64,000 bases of DNA from Amylostereum areolatum (GCA_012932865.1 SAXG01000017.1:124001-188000), one strand, 5' to 3'; positions 10,906 to 23,429 are shown, counted from the stretch's first letter. Notes: generated by a model from the letters alone, not told the origin. A program made the numbers and translations.

Positions 10906-12391
10906 ATGTTCACCCCTCCTCCTTCTCCCCTTCCTCTCAACATCAACCCCTTCGACGCTCTTTCCTCCTCCTCCTCCTCCTCCTCCCCATCTTCCTCTCG
11001 CAGCAGTTCCCCCACCCTGCTGCTCCCACTCCCAGACCAAGACAGGAATCCTACCCTTTACACACCTTCAAAACAACGTCACCGCCCCCACATGTCCTTC
11101 GCCCACACCCAGGAGCGCAAACAACGACTGGGACGACGGCTCCTCATCTCCGTCCTTTTCCTGCCTCTCATCCTCGCTCTCATCACTCTCTCAACGCGAT
11201 ACACCGCACATCCTGCCGTGCTCGACTTCCTCACCGGCACACCTCCAGAACCTCATCCTGACTGGGGCAGACACGCGCCCCATCTCCGTCGACAGGACGA
11301 AGCAAACATCGCCACCCTCTCCGAGACGCAGGCTCAGGTTTCCTCGGTATTATTTCCATCCGCCACCGCCAGTGGGTCCTCCGCGGCCCCGACCGATGGG
11401 ACGTCTGCATCCTCCACCATACCCACCATACCCGCATCCGCCCCCGCCATTCCCACCCCGTTCCCTCAGCCGTTCGACACCACGCTCGTTTCGAACTTCT
11501 CCACCACCGCCTGCCAAAATTTCTTCAGCAATATGACCGGATCGGCCCCCTTTCGACAGTGCCGCGCCTTCTCGTTCCTCTCGCAGGCGTCCAGCGAATT
11601 TCTGGAGGTGGGGTTGCTTATCTCTTTCGCCCATACGCCATGCTGACCCCGTTGCTCTTCATGAAAGCAGGCACAGACGAACATCACCCAGCTCAATATC
11701 GACCTATGGGGGACCTGCAACACGCCACAGTCATCGGAGCAGTGCTCGGCAAATATGGGGTGGTTTGCTCAGCACATCCAACAGGACTGTGGTCAGGACC
11801 TGAGCAACCAAAATCCGCTCATCGTGCAAAGCCTCGCAAGTGCGTTCTCTCCACCTCCCCTGCTACCCCAGTTCCTGACGTTCTGTCTTCGTGATATTTG
11901 TGGCTATGTTCGACCTTTCACCCGGTACTCCCTCCCCTATCCCCTGACACGCTCCTCTCCGCCCTGCTCTATGGGTATCGCATCCAGGTCTGCGCGTCTA
12001 CGATCTTCTACGACAGGTGGCCTGTCTCCCGGACGAAAACACGAACGCGTACTGCTATGTCGAGGCCGCCGCGAGCACCAATCCGGCAGACCTCTACGTG
12101 TACAGTCTTCCGTTTGGAGCGGCTTTGCCGCCTAAGGAGACCGCGTCGTGTTCCACATGCACGAAGAACGTCATGGCGCTCTTTGGGAGAGACGCGGATT
12201 CGGTCGACGGGCTCAAGTCCACGTTCAACTCTGCGGCCGATCTCATGAATGGACAATGTGGCACGGGATACGTACAAGTTGCGGTGGGGCTGCCAGACTC
12301 GTCGTCGGGGTCGGTTGGAAGCTTCGGTGTCTCGTGGGGGACTCTTGCGCTCGCGGGCGCTGCGGGGTGTTGGGCTTTGGGATTGTTATGA
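10906..12391 (+). CDS. Fungal DUF7729-type protein: N-terminal membrane segment, Cys-rich domain, GPI-like tail
   Basis: Three exons (10906-11607, 11671-11839, 11988-12391) give 424 residues. The N-terminus is Ser/Pro rich with a run of serines, then a basic patch and one membrane segment (RRLLISVLFLPLILALITLS). A Ser/Thr/Pro stalk follows. The conserved Cys domain has TACQNFFSNMTGSAPFRQCRAFS, NIDLWGTCNTP, QQDCGQDL, VACLPDENTNAYCYVE and ASCSTCTKNVMALF, matching the order of cysteines in the DUF7729 family of fungal surface proteins. The C-terminus ends in a small-residue site and a hydrophobic tail (WGTLALAGAAGCWALGLL), as for GPI attachment. The second intron is 148 bp, long for this window, with an unambiguous phase. 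Role unknown; likely a cell-surface protein. Confidence 0.75.
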
Positions 12392-13347
12392 TTACCTATC
12401 GGACGCGTGGGCACACTTCCATTCATTTCCTTCGCGTTCGCTTCCGTGCTCACGCAGGATCGGAGTCCCGTTTTCTCGTCTACTTCATCGGGTCCCGTGT
12501 ACACCGGGTTTGTTTTGATATTGGGTTTTTGGATCATTTGTGACAATGCACGACGTCGCTATCGACACTTACGCTCTCTCTCCAGGATTCTTCGATGGCA
12601 CTATATCCCTTACTTTCTGTAAGTTCATATGTACCTCTTCGCTTCGTACCTTTACCTCCCCCTGATAATCGTTTCCTTGGGACGTTGGCTGTATTATTTA
12701 ATTGACTTCACTGGGTTTACATTCTCTTCAACTTGTGATGAGATCGTTCCGAGTCCCGACGGGCTCCCCATACTCCTTTCATCGTCCAAGGCTGCACCGC
12801 CAGTGGTCAGCATGACCGAGGACGCGCAGCAACCCTGGCAGTGGGCTCTATCTGGGCTCATTTTTCCTTCTCCTGCCGTTACGTCGTTCCAGCACTGTAT
12901 GCGCCAGCCGTTGTCCGACATCATAGCATACGTTGTTCCGAGACTCGAGATGCTGAGCGACCTCTTGGGTATCGACTCGGGAGTCGGAGATCCAAACAAG
13001 ATCCAAAGACGACGGAGTGACCGAGGAGACCGAAAGCAGGAACGTCACGATCGCTACAGGTATGCACCAGTCTCTTCCCGTTCCGATCTGCTGCACTGCA
13101 GCTGCAGCCCATTCTCACAACCAGTTATAATGCTTCCTGCGATTGTCCGCGACTCTCCCTCTCCCCTCTGCCACCCTCCTCCCCCTGTCCCTATCTTTCG
13201 TAGAAGACCGTCCTCGCTGTACCCATCACACTGTGAAGGACAAGAATCGCGAGAAGTTCTGGTTGCCCCCAGCGACCTCCGTCGCGAGCATCTTAAACTC
13301 AACACCGCCGTCACACGTCGCCGCCGCCCGCTTTCTCTACAGGGAAC
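12392..13347. other. Intergenic
   Basis: Downstream region of the DUF7729 gene and promoter of the DUF1769 gene. Open frames on both strands (for example 12694-12999 minus) show no family signal. The 200 bp before 13348 are C/T rich, as in a fungal 5' leader. Confidence 0.4.
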
Positions 13348-14681
13348 ATGACCCGTCTGCGCGTCGTCGCTGGCCCTTCGACCTCAGAACTCACCCCTAT
13401 CACTGTCAACACGGGCACGCCCCATCGCATCCTCTCGGACAGTTTCGACGGACATATCCTTGCGTATATCAAGGACTTCCCTGGACCGGATGGGACCGTC
13501 GCGGGCAGCGACTATTTCAACAGGGAGGATCGCAGAGGCATCACCTGGAGTATCCAAGTTCAAGGTGCGAGCGGGCTCGGTGGCATTGCGTTGCGAACGC
13601 TGACCGCCGAATCTGGTATGTGCAGGTCGTGTACTGCGACCAATGTCGGCAGACGACATCCTGTTCGGGAACACGTTCGACCGCCCGTTAAACTTGCCCT
13701 GGGGCTCCAGCGCTGCGTTCAGGTTCATGAAGTATGTACACGTAGATCCACGAATCATAGCTTCGCTGACGTCCACTCCTTCTCCCAAGATACATCGATC
13801 CTACCCTCGACCACGATCTCGCGTCCAAGACGAAGCCGTGGGCGCTTTCCCCGCTCATTTCTACCATGCCCTATTTTGCGCACACTCACGTCGACGCCGA
13901 GGCCGAGGACGCGTCCAACGGCCCCCCAGATTTCCCATCCGACCGTTCTCTGACAGACGACCTCTCCCAACTTCACCTTGCCGTCCCCCCTTATTATCCG
14001 ACTAGCAGCAGCTCGAGCTCAAGCCCTTCCACTTCTGCCTCCCCGTCTCCCACATCGTCCCACGCAAGCTCTCGGGTCTCCCTTCCATCGTCACCCGACG
14101 TGCCACCGGCAGAACATCTTGGTGAGAGGAAGAAGAAGCACAAGCTGTCGGTCTCCTCGATCAAGGCGAAGTTGCCCGTGGGTTCTACTTCGGAGGCGCG
14201 ACAAGCGCGGAAGGCCAAGGTGCGGATGGAAAAAGAGGAGAGGCTGCAGGCAGCCCGTGAGGAAGGCGTGAAGGAGGCCGACATCGCCGCAGGCGGCGGG
14301 AGGCAAGCCTACTTTGCGGACCAACTAAACCGGCAAAGAGTCAACTTCGGTCCCGAGGTACGTGGCCATGCTTCCCTCCCTGTTCTCGGTATGCCTGTGG
14401 ACTGATCGAGAAGCACCACATAGGACGTTATAACCATAGACTTCTGCTATGGCTTCTTGACGTTCTCTCCAAGGCCCTCGCTGAACCTTCCAGGCGGAGT
14501 CTCGTTCGACCTGATGCGTTATTGGGACGGGCAGCCTGTCAGGTTCGTGTGCTGTGAGCGCAAACGGCTGGCGGAGGCAGGTCGGGACGGGGGTGGGGGT
14601 GACGGTGGCGATCCATGGGGAAAGATCCTGTGTTGTGTCGCCATCGAGATGGTGGAAGATGAGGACGCTGGTGGACAGTGA
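13348..14681 (+). CDS. DUF1769/Duc1-domain protein
   Basis: Four exons (13348-13564, 13626-13731, 13790-14357, 14424-14681) give 382 residues in one consistent frame. The N-terminal part MTRLRVVAGPS, NTGTPHRILSDSFDGHILAYIKDF, REDRRGITWSIQVQGR and MSADDILFGNTFDRPL is typical of the DUF1769 family, and the family's C-terminal block appears as ISFDLM-like VSFDLMRYWDGQPVRFVCCERK. Between the two halves lies a Ser-rich, then basic, probably disordered insertion with KKKHKLSVSSIKAKL. The fission-yeast member Duc1 is a cell-cortex protein linked to phosphoinositide binding; a similar cortical role here is inference from the family. No membrane segment is present. Confidence 0.85.
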
Positions 14682-14991
14682 CTGGTTGCATTGGGACTCG
14701 CCGTTTAGGACTCGCCACGGAAGATATTTCTGGATTTATTCGGGACGCGCCTGCACACATCTCATTCTTGTATCTATAGTATGTTCATTGTCTAAACCTC
14801 CTGGTCTGGCACCCGCAGCTCAAGTCTGTGGTCAGTCGTTCTGATCCCCACTACAAACGGGACTCGAACCAAGCTGAAGGTTTCAATCCTTACGATAGCT
14901 AGCTGGATAGATGGATTTCACGGCGTGGTCCCTACACAAGAAACAACCCGTTTCCGGGGATTATCAATGCCTAGTAAGGGATATCGTCCCC
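14682..14991. other. Intergenic between convergent genes
   Basis: Shared downstream region of the DUF1769 (+) and F-box (-) genes. A tRNA-like B box (GGTTCGAGTCC, minus strand, near 14860) is present but has no matching T-stem, so I call no tRNA. Confidence 0.45.
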
Positions 14992-16731
14992 CTAGTAATA
15001 CCCTGCTCTACTAGCCTTCACTCCGATGCCTTCGTGTTCCAGCTTGCGCACGACATGTGAAGGAAAGAAACGCTCCGGCAGCCTGACCTCGCGAATGGGC
15101 TTTCCTCTCGCCCGCCGCCTTCGGAATATATCCGGTTTGCGTAGGAAAAGCTCGTCGCACGAGCCTGGAGCATCCGTCGACTCGACGATGCTGAGGATCT
15201 CGAGAGATGGCCAAGCTTCCGGGGCTGTCGCGGCACCGCCACCCCCGCCGCCGAGCAAGGCGAGTAGGGACATCGCGTCCATATCCACCACCCTGAGATG
15301 ACGCACATTCCTTGCTCTGGCGAGCACAATAGCGCGCAATTCGGGCATGTGTCGTTTTTCTCTATCCTCGATAGTTAAAACCGACACAACTTCGAGTGGT
15401 ATACTGGAGCACAACTCCGGTAGTAACGGGAGAACGTTCACGATCCGCACGTTTAAGCCTGGGGGTGGTGGGAGCGGGGCATCGCCTTCAGACGGCGACC
15501 AAGGAAGGTAGCCGAATCGGAACACGGCGTAGTTGTGTGATATCAAAATAGAGACGGCAAAGAGTGGTTTGTGGGAGTAGGGTGCTAACAGGTCGCTGAT
15601 TGTGGATGGCGAAACGATTGCCGACTCAATGATGATGTTGGTATCTGTCAAGGGGGGTATCTTCAAGAGGTTGTGAAAATCCACGCAATCCTGGACACGG
15701 TGAGTGCACCTCATCGTCATTTTGCTAAGGCAGGCAGGCAGGGTGATGTTGTGTGATGTATGTTGATCCGCGGGAAAGGGAAACGCATCGGTGAGGTTCA
15801 GTATCTGCAAGGCGGGTGTATTGTGAAGAATAGAGGAGAAGACGCTTGAAGGGATACGTGGGCCCGGATTTCCTCCCGCATCGAAGAAGGTGAGGGAGGT
15901 CAAGTTATAGAGAGGTGTTGTCACCGTGCCCGTCAAGGAAATCCTCGTGAAGGTAAGCCGTCGAAGGTTTGCGAAAGATGTCGAGAATGAACTGAGAGAT
16001 ACTTTGTCTGAGCTTTCGGTTTGGATCTCGAGTGCTTCTAAAGAAGAAAATCTCGAGTTCGACGACAGAAGAAACGATATGGCTCGAGGAGACCAGGAGG
16101 CAAAAATGTCCAATGCTTTGAGCTGCTGAGGACGGGATGCGACAAGGTCCTGAAGGAATCGATATGCGCTAGAGTCATTATCGTCGTCATCGCAGATGTA
16201 GAGATTATTGATGGTCAGCGGGGCTTGCTTTGACCGCCTTAACGACTCTTGTGCCCATGAAATCGTTAGGTGCCCAAGGTCAAGAACGCACCACAATGAA
16301 GCACATTCTAGCGCGATCTGTGGATTTCTCATGTTAAGGATATCTGGCACGCTATTCTGAATCTAAGGAAAGACTCACTGTGCGCCAACTATGACAAACG
16401 TATGTGACACTAATCCAGCCGGATTCAAACAAGTAGAATTGGTAGGATACCGCCTTGAGCTCTTGGAAGATGTACATTAAGATTTCGGGAGGAAGACGCG
16501 CGATCGGAGCGGCGCTATTTCGTCGGCGTTTCACGTAGGCGAGGGTCTCGAGGATATCATCTAGTTCATCGTCCAGTGCTGCGATGGCTGATGGCGGGTA
16601 GGATACATCCGGAGGGCACCTGGAATGAGCGATTGAGAGCCAAACATTCTTGCTGTGGACCTAGGCTATGAGCACGGAACTGTGAATAAGTTAATAGACG
16701 CGCACCTCGTAGCTGCTGCTTCGCTTGACAT
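14992..16731 (-). CDS. F-box protein with leucine-rich C-terminal region, copy 1 (intact)
   Basis: Three exons, 16731-16706, 16652-16379 and 16317-14992, sum to 541 residues in frame. After a tiny first exon (MSSEAAAT) comes an N-terminal helix (IAALDDELDDILETLAYV) and an F-box: PIARLPPEILMYIFQELK, then WISVTYVCHSWRTI and IALECASLW, the layout usual in mushroom F-box proteins. The rest is a long region with regularly spaced leucines (LKALDIF, LEALEIQ, LRRLTFT, LTSLTFF, LQILNLT) ending in SRAGYY. Such proteins recruit substrates to SCF ubiquitin ligases through Skp1; the target is unknown. A second copy, inverted and damaged, lies at 34988-36744. The two share the same intron positions and a 26-nt first exon, and the similarity extends upstream of the start. 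Confidence 0.83.
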
Positions 16732-16932
16732 GGTTGCAAAGACAGAAGGGTGGTTCCAACGCAGAACTCAGGCTGTACCGAAATAGACACCCAAACTTGG
16801 TTCAGATCGGTGAGGTCGATTCCTGACGATTGGAGGGAAGTTCGATAAGAGCAGCTTGACAGGAACTCGGGAGGAGCTGGGGAATCGACTCACAGAAGAT
16901 AAGTACGGGCTTGCCTATGGCGTGTGTGAAGA

Positions 16933-16974
16933 GTTCAACGTTCAACGTTGAACGTTGAAGCTTGAAGCTTGAAG
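16933..16974. repeat. 26-bp perfect palindrome followed by TTGAAGC repeats
   Basis: The half-site TTCAACGTTCAAC (from 16934) is followed directly by its exact reverse complement, giving a 26-bp perfect palindrome, and then by tandem GCTTGAA units. Related units recur at 17411-17428 and 17981-18010. Confidence 0.8.
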
Positions 16975-17410
16975 ACTCGGAGAAGAATGAGAAACAGTGG
17001 AGGACTCTGGGCCCGCCGGGCTCCGCCGAGCCACGTGGTTTTCATTTACGTCTCTGGTCGCCAGACACCGAGGATCCTGAACTTTTGACGAAGGTGTCTC
17101 GTCTGCCTCGGGGAGACTACTCTGGTCTAACCAGCTCCTCCAGACTCCCCTCAGATGGTCCGTTATGGCTCTTTCTTGTATAAGCTGTTGTCTCAAACTG
17201 TTGACAGCCAAACCACTTGACTTCTAGGCAAGGACCGTCATGCTTCGTCTGTTTAGTATTTTATACCGAGTCACGTCCGGGATTCACGTTTACAGCGTAA
17301 AGATTCAGATTCTTTCTTCGACAGTGCTCGCGTAAGTAGCTGCCTGCAATTTTACGCATTACGCTCAGAGACCGCATACATGTGGGCGAATGCAGACTTG
17401 GCTAGTAAGA

Positions 17411-17428
17411 GTTGAAGCTTGAAGCCTG
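17411..17428. repeat. TTGAAGC heptamer repeat, second cluster
   Basis: GTTGAAGCTTGAAGCCTG, two copies of the same heptamer as at 16.95 kb. Confidence 0.7.
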
Positions 17429-17980
17429 AGAGAGCACGCGCTCGCACATTGTCCCATGGTCAAACCATGTCCTCGTGGAACAAGCTGTTAGCAGCCCAAA
17501 CTTTATCCACCTTGGACCACCTACCGCCTTACAGAATCAGGCCCCACACGAGGCATCCCATCACTGATACCCTATAGAAAGCTGAGCTCCGGATGGCGGT
17601 TACTGGCCGAAAGATTGGACATCTGCTGCAGTGCACCAAAGACGTGGAAGGAGAGAACGGAAGGGGTCGGACAAAGGATGGATGTGACCTAAGTGCTTGT
17701 TTCTCGGACCCCTAGTGGAGTACACGCCGGTGGGAGTTCCCGTCCACTTGTACGTAGGATCCAAGCCGAGCGTTCATAATGACTGTACGACATTGATGTC
17801 TGTCTCCGAATCGACGGCTCGAGGGATTGGCGCCTAGCTGCTAAGTTCATTGTGTATTTGGTACTAGCCAAGTGGACCCATTGCCACCCATGAAGAAACA
17901 GTCGGTCATGAGGATCAATCAAAGCCTTCTTGTCCCCTTGTCCCCTCTTTGACCAGGTATGATCGGCCATAAAAAATTGA

Positions 17981-18010
17981 CCTTGAAGCTTGAAGCTTGA
18001 AGTTTGAAGG
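17981..18010. repeat. TTGAAGC heptamer repeat, third cluster
   Basis: Four tandem, slightly variant TTGAAGC units. With the other two clusters this heptamer occurs three times within 1.1 kb. Confidence 0.7.
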
Positions 18011-18287
18011 CATGAATAATGCATTTTGACAGGGTGGTAAGCTGACCGTATGATATGACACAGCCAGAAACCCGTTGCTCGGGCGTTGGAGTGTTAATTT
18101 GGGGTCACTGAACTGGCGTGCATATGACCAGTGATCAAGCTGCAAGGTGAGTCCTGGAAGCACGCAACAGCTAGCTGTCGTGGGACAAGAGTTTCGTCAA
18201 CAGATAAAGTGCGAGCAGATGTTATTTCGCTCGCATGACATCATCGAGAAGCTGTAGATAACGTTCTACTGCGTCCGATGATACCCA

Positions 18288-19705
18288 TCAGTATTTATTG
18301 CATTCGTTATCCAACCATGTCCAAAGCTTCTCTCCGAGAGCCACATCTTGGGTAGCAGGATTTGGTCTTCCTTCCCGAGCCCAAGGGATGAAAAACTATA
18401 GGATCTACGGTCAGGAAAAAGGGTTCAAGCATGATACAAAGCCCTCACCTTTCCGTTGGCATCCGACGTTTCGGGCGCAGTGCCAGCGTAAAGCTGCGTC
18501 AGGGCCCCGAAAGGTTCTGGTTTAAGGTTGAAGATAAAGGTCTTCCAGGCCACGAGGGTCAGGGAAAAAGGTCGGGAGGCATGAGAGGAATAACGCACAG
18601 CAACAGCAAATTGGATCCTCGATACATGACGGTACAAAGGAGTGATGATGTTTCCTATGGCAAGAAATTTTATTATTATTCTGACGCCGATCTTACGCAA
18701 AGAGCATCGTACCAGGGTTAACGCTCGTAGAAACGACCGTGTCTCCATGCCTTCGGGCAAGTTCCCGAGAAACCACAACGTTGCCCTAAATTCATCAGTG
18801 ACGCGGGAAAGAGTGCGAAAACGGCGACGTACAAATTTACTCATTGCATAGAGAGCAGTCGTCGAATGACGCCGGCGTACGTCGCCGTCCACAAAGGCAT
18901 CGAAATTGAGATTGTTTGTGAGATAACTCGCAGCGGAGGATGTTGTTACGACGCGCGCCTTGTCACTCGGTGTACCCGAGGACTGAAGTACAGGTAACAG
19001 CAGCTGTGTAAAGAGGAAATGACCTGGAGTCCACCGTCAAATCGGACACATTTACATAGGGTGAGACAGCGACTCACCGATGACATTGCAGCCGAATTGC
19101 ATGTCGTAGCCTTGTTCAGTAACCAGATCGACTGGGCAGGACATGACCCCGCTGAGATCAATACTGGTGTCAGAATTTTGCTACGCGGGCAATATAAAGG
19201 CGTACGCATTGTTGAACAGAATGTGAAGTTTCTTCTCTTTGCTTTGAGCAAAGAGACGTCAGTCTTGTTCCAACCGTTCAGGTGAAGTGAACTCACGATA
19301 GGAATTCTTCCGCACTACGACGGACACTCTTCAAGTCTGCGAGATCCAGAAGCAAAAAAAAAGCCTCCTGGCCTGTCTCCGCCTTCAACTGGTTGATAGT
19401 ATCCCGTGCCCGCTCTTCGCTCCTCGCCGCGATGTATACGGTCGCGTTATGTGCGAGAAGCGCCTATCTTGGTTGGTGACAGATCAAGGATACAAAGATA
19501 GATCAGGACACACCTTCGCGGTCTCTCTTCCACAACCCGAATTTCCGCCTTCAAAGTTTGTCAGAGGCCAGAGTTGTAGAACTCGAGGTATAAAAGTCGC
19601 ACCAGTTACAATAGCGACCTTGCCTGATAGGTCAGGTATGTCGTCGACGCCCCATTGAGGCTTCGGAGAATAGGCTTGAGAGAAAAATGAAAAATAATTG
19701 CCCAT
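18288..19705 (-). CDS. Short-chain dehydrogenase/reductase (retinol dehydrogenase/WWOX-like)
   Basis: Nine exons read cleanly: 19705-19603, 19548-19514, 19463-19297, 19241-19206, 19151-19078, 19023-18833, 18785-18713, 18654-18449 and 18395-18288, totalling 330 residues. The product starts MGNYFSFFSQAYSPKPQW and has the cofactor motif VTGGNSGCGRETAK (TGxxxGxG), the NNAGVM motif, a serine in TTSSAASYL, the catalytic YAMSK, and the following NPG. This matches the classical SDR group close to light-dependent protochlorophyllide reductase/WWOX/retinol dehydrogenases found in many basidiomycetes. It likely uses NADP(H) because of an arginine after the glycine motif (AARSEERA), but the substrate is unknown. 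The N-terminus is hydrophobic and aromatic and may touch a membrane. Exons as short as 35 nt are notable. Confidence 0.87.
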
Positions 19706-20169
19706 ATCGGCGAAAGGACGCTGGTGGACGATAAGACGTTTTCGGGGGAATGCGTCGGACGACGACGAGAACTTCAAGGATTACTCATGCCATTATACCG
19801 TGACGTACGTGCAGGTGGGTCAAGGTGGGTCACTGCGTGCCGGCGGCGACAAACAAGGATTTTCGAGGCGCATGTTTTTCCCACGCTGATGTTGCGTCCT
19901 CTCGGGCAATTGGAACTTAGCATGATCATGTCTCTTCTGAGTCTTCTCTCCCTCCAGCTGCTCATTTTAAGTATGACTTATTCGGGATCCTAGTCCTCTA
20001 TTTTTCAGAAGGCGTCGCCGTTTATCTGCACTGCAAGCATCTCTGCGCTCATAAGTTCAATACGCCTCCTACTCCGATCGGTCGAGGTTCGCCACACACA
20101 TACCCCTTCAATCACTTATTCCGCGGAACGGCACTGCTGAACCGCTCAAGGTGAATCTTGAGCTCATAT
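19706..20169. other. Intergenic
   Basis: Promoter side of the dehydrogenase gene. No coding signal seen. Confidence 0.4.
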
Positions 20170-20229
20170 TTACGTAGGTGCGGCGTCCACGTTTTCACAG
20201 TTTCTTACCGGTTCACTATGCGCAGGTTC

Positions 20230-20810
20230 TGACCCCAAATCACCTGCTGGCCAGAACGATGGAACCTTGGAAGCCACTCCGAGGTCTTCGCCCTCACTCT
20301 CTCGTGACCTTCCTATCATCCTGCTTGTCCAAATCCTCTCACAGACCCGATCAGCGTCCACGGTCGATACGATGTACCGTAGTGTCAGAGCTTTCTCAGG
20401 CTGGTGCTAGCTGCCTTCTACGCTCTCTTGCAAGCGGCTCGATACCCTTCAAAGCTGCGCACTCAGGATCTCAGGCTTTAGATGCTGAAGGAGTGGGGAT
20501 CAAGCCACGAGGTCGGAACGGTGGATCCAGATGACCTATGGTCCTGCGACTTTTTAGGATCGCGAGCGCTATACTTACAGACCACGGGAATCGTATCGTC
20601 CCTGTTTGCCTCACCCGTAACAAAGCAAGCTAATTTATAGACTCGAACACGTTTTCAGACGCCCTCGAGCCAAGCGTACTTCAAAAGTTATCTCAGAAGT
20701 TTTGGTGGGTTCTATTACGTCGCATGTTGGTATCCACGCATGACCCTTGGTTTAAATTCGAGGCACCGAGCATTAGCGACCAACTTGCCTCGTTTTACAA
20801 TTCAATTGCT
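20230..20810 (+). pseudogene. Degraded coding remnant, family not recognised
   Basis: Protein-like stretches occur in succession on the + strand but cannot be joined into one frame. One reads LSRDLPIILLVQILSQTRSA; the next, in another frame, LVLAAFYALLQAARYPSKLR, reaches a TAG and continues as MLKEWGSSHEVGTVDPDDL and SCDFLGSRALYLQTTGIV. Further on, near 20660-20810, LEPSVLQKLSQKFWWVLLRR and DQLASFYNSIAA appear. Hydrophobic-polar spacing looks like real former protein rather than chance. I do not recognise the family. Undetected introns could rescue part of it, but the TAG sits inside an otherwise smooth stretch. Confidence 0.35.
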
Positions 20811-23019
20811 GCTTAATCATGGGAGTATCGGCGTGAGGGAAGGTCTCCCGGTCAAATCTTATTCTGACAGGCGTGCCCGAATCTCACACAAGGATCGGCT
20901 ATACAAGGTTCATAGACATTGCATTGTTGCTCTTCGCCCACGTCCATCAACCAAGCTTCAGAAACTTCTCGAACCCCATTTTTTACCTCCTTGCCCAAAC
21001 CCTCGACGCCACTGCATCGTGTCCGGTTGCAGAGGTTGGGATTCTGGCGCGCTGCGTGAGTCGGGACCCGCCCAGCGCGGACTCCGGCTTCGCACTCAGA
21101 TTGGATGCCCTTGTGTCGGCGCGAACTCGAGCGAGCGGAGCGGGTAGCCCCTTCCTCCCCAGCCTTGGTCATTTCAGGATTGCACCTTCATGGCGAACTT
21201 CCAACAGACAGAGAAACCCGAGAGACCCGCATTGACATGGCAGGTGATCGTACGCGCGTCGTGGTTCTGGCCGTTTCGAGCGTTTGCCACCGAGGTCGGG
21301 CGGGCCAAGGACAAGGGCTTGATACGGACCTGTGACTCGGACTATCTAGTGCAACCTGTGCCAGCGGTTGCGCCTCGTGCGCGCCCATTGTCCGCCGACT
21401 CGCACAGTCACGCTGGCAGCTCCCCCTCAAACAGTGCACCCTCCAGATACTCCACCTGATGGGCCCGACCAGACCCAGGGAAGACGCTTATTAGATCCAC
21501 CAGGTCGGTATGTGGTCGGGTTGGGACGCGCGGGTGGGCGCTAGGCGTTTACTATGGACTATCTGCGCAATCAACTTCTGCCCCTGCTCGGTCTAGTCCT
21601 CTGATCATACCCCGGTACCGTGACGATACATGGAAATCACAACGGAAACTTGAACGTGCCGGTAAGGGTAAGTACGATACCGGTGTTGCCTGAGCACGAG
21701 CCCTTCTAACGAGCATCTCCGACCACAGACAGAACCCGCGGCGAAGGACGAATGAACGCAAAAATGTCATGAAAGGCGTCGTCCGAAGGTGTCGCAACTC
21801 TCGACGTTTGTGGGTATCCCATGTCCTTACGACATCAGTCCCCTACGCTGCTCATACATACCTTCAGTAGGTGCATGTATGCTCCATGCTGATGCATCAA
21901 TGCGTTCTCGACGCTCCTCTGCGCGCTCGATCTTGCTCAGCTGCCTCTACATCTATCGCCGCAATCTGTACCAGAAGACACGCTATCACAGCTCCTTACA
22001 ACTCTGAACGCCCCTCTTCCAAGCGTGTATCTCCGACGTTCTGTCCACATCGATCCGGGGCACGACGCCCGCAGGCCCGACGGTTGTATGATCTATTCGC
22101 TGGCCTAGCGGGGGGCCGGCCCTCTAAGCAGCCCCAACGATATCTAGAACAGACGCCGTACTGTCGCCATGTTCGTTATGCTTACGATGACTCCACGGTA
22201 CCGGACGTGGATCAAGAGGCTCTGGAATGTCGATGGTTATGTATTAACGCTATTACAATGCTCCGCAACCACCGTGCCAAGATGATTAACGACGAACTAC
22301 CATGGTTGGGTTCATCTGCCTCTCTCGCGTCTACGCGGGGCTGCGAATGCGGGGGGGGGGTTGCGCTCGTCAAGCAACTACCGGGCTCGTTCCGTCGATC
22401 GCACTATGTTTCAATGTTCAAGGGCGCCCGTCACCTCCTTCACGCCCTCGTGGTCCGTTCCATGCCATTCCTTTCATCTCCTCGTCCTTTGTACGCGCCG
22501 TGACCACCGGCATGTGACTGCTTTTTCGTACAGAAGCGTGCCGAGAGAAGGAGGCGAGGACTCGTGCGCGGACGAGCGTTCAGTCGCGTTATACGAAGGG
22601 GGCATCGTAGGCTTCTTCGATGTCCTTCGGTGCTCACGGTGCCTTTCCCCACAATGGAGAAGCATACGAAAACACTGCGCCGGTCATCTCCCCCGCGGAG
22701 GGCGACGTAGAGCCAGTGCGTCGAATCGAAGCATCGCGCGTCCAACCCCGAGTCTGGCACTCGCCAGACTCGTTTCTCACCGTGCCCGACGTACCCTTAT
22801 TTTTTCTCCAAGGTCGCCGTCGCCGGAGGCGGGGGGACACGCCCCTCGGCTAAGCTATGGTCGAGCCTGGGCGAATAACGACATTGCCGTGGACATCGTC
22901 GGCAGGCTGGAGGTATGTACGTCCTCGCTTACCGTCGGCGGAACACCCGAACAGGACAAAGGTTTCGCATCCTCGTGGCGCGCGGAACCGCCACTCGACC
23001 AGGCGCGGCCTCGAGCTGC

Positions 23020-23049
23020 CCATCCATCCATCCATCCATCCATCCATCC
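23020..23049. repeat. CATC microsatellite
   Basis: About seven tandem CATC units. Confidence 0.9.
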
Positions 23050-23429
23050 TGACGAACAAAAAAACTGAAAGAGAGAGATCCCGAGCGCTCCGCACCGTGA
23101 GTCCTTCCAGGCCGGTCACCAACCCAGGGTCCGAAATGGAACGCAATCGCGTTTGGCACTAATGCAGACCAAGACCACGGACGTGTGCGCCTTTCCGAAC
23201 GCAATAGGACGTTTCGCATCAAAGGGGTTCGGGCGCACGCACGTAGATCTCTGTTCATCAGTTGGGGACCGTCGCTACCTCCAACAAAGCAGGTGGACCA
23301 GACGGAGACCGAGATAAGACCAGGGAACCCAGTGAGCCAGGGGACAGAGAGCCAGGACCAGAGAGGAGCGCGAGCGGGACCAAGATCGCGAGCGAGGACC
23401 AAGACCGCAAGCAAAAATCGAGAGACCGA

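Larger units (their letters stand above)
16732..18287. other. Non-coding stretch with dispersed TTGAAGC-type repeats
   Basis: Upstream of F-box copy 1 and downstream of the dehydrogenase gene. The first 350 bp match, in diverged form, the region upstream of F-box copy 2 (for example GTAAATGAAAACCACGTGGC near 17030-17060, minus strand, and near 34717). The remainder holds three clusters of a TTGAAGC heptamer (see repeats) and no gene I can support. Confidence 0.5.

Noticed and set aside
14840..14890. tRNA-like 3' half on the minus strand (B box GGTTCGAGTCC)
   Set aside because: The bases flanking the loop form only two T-stem pairs and no acceptor or D arm can be folded. Similar B-box words near 30523 and 63340 fail for the same reason.
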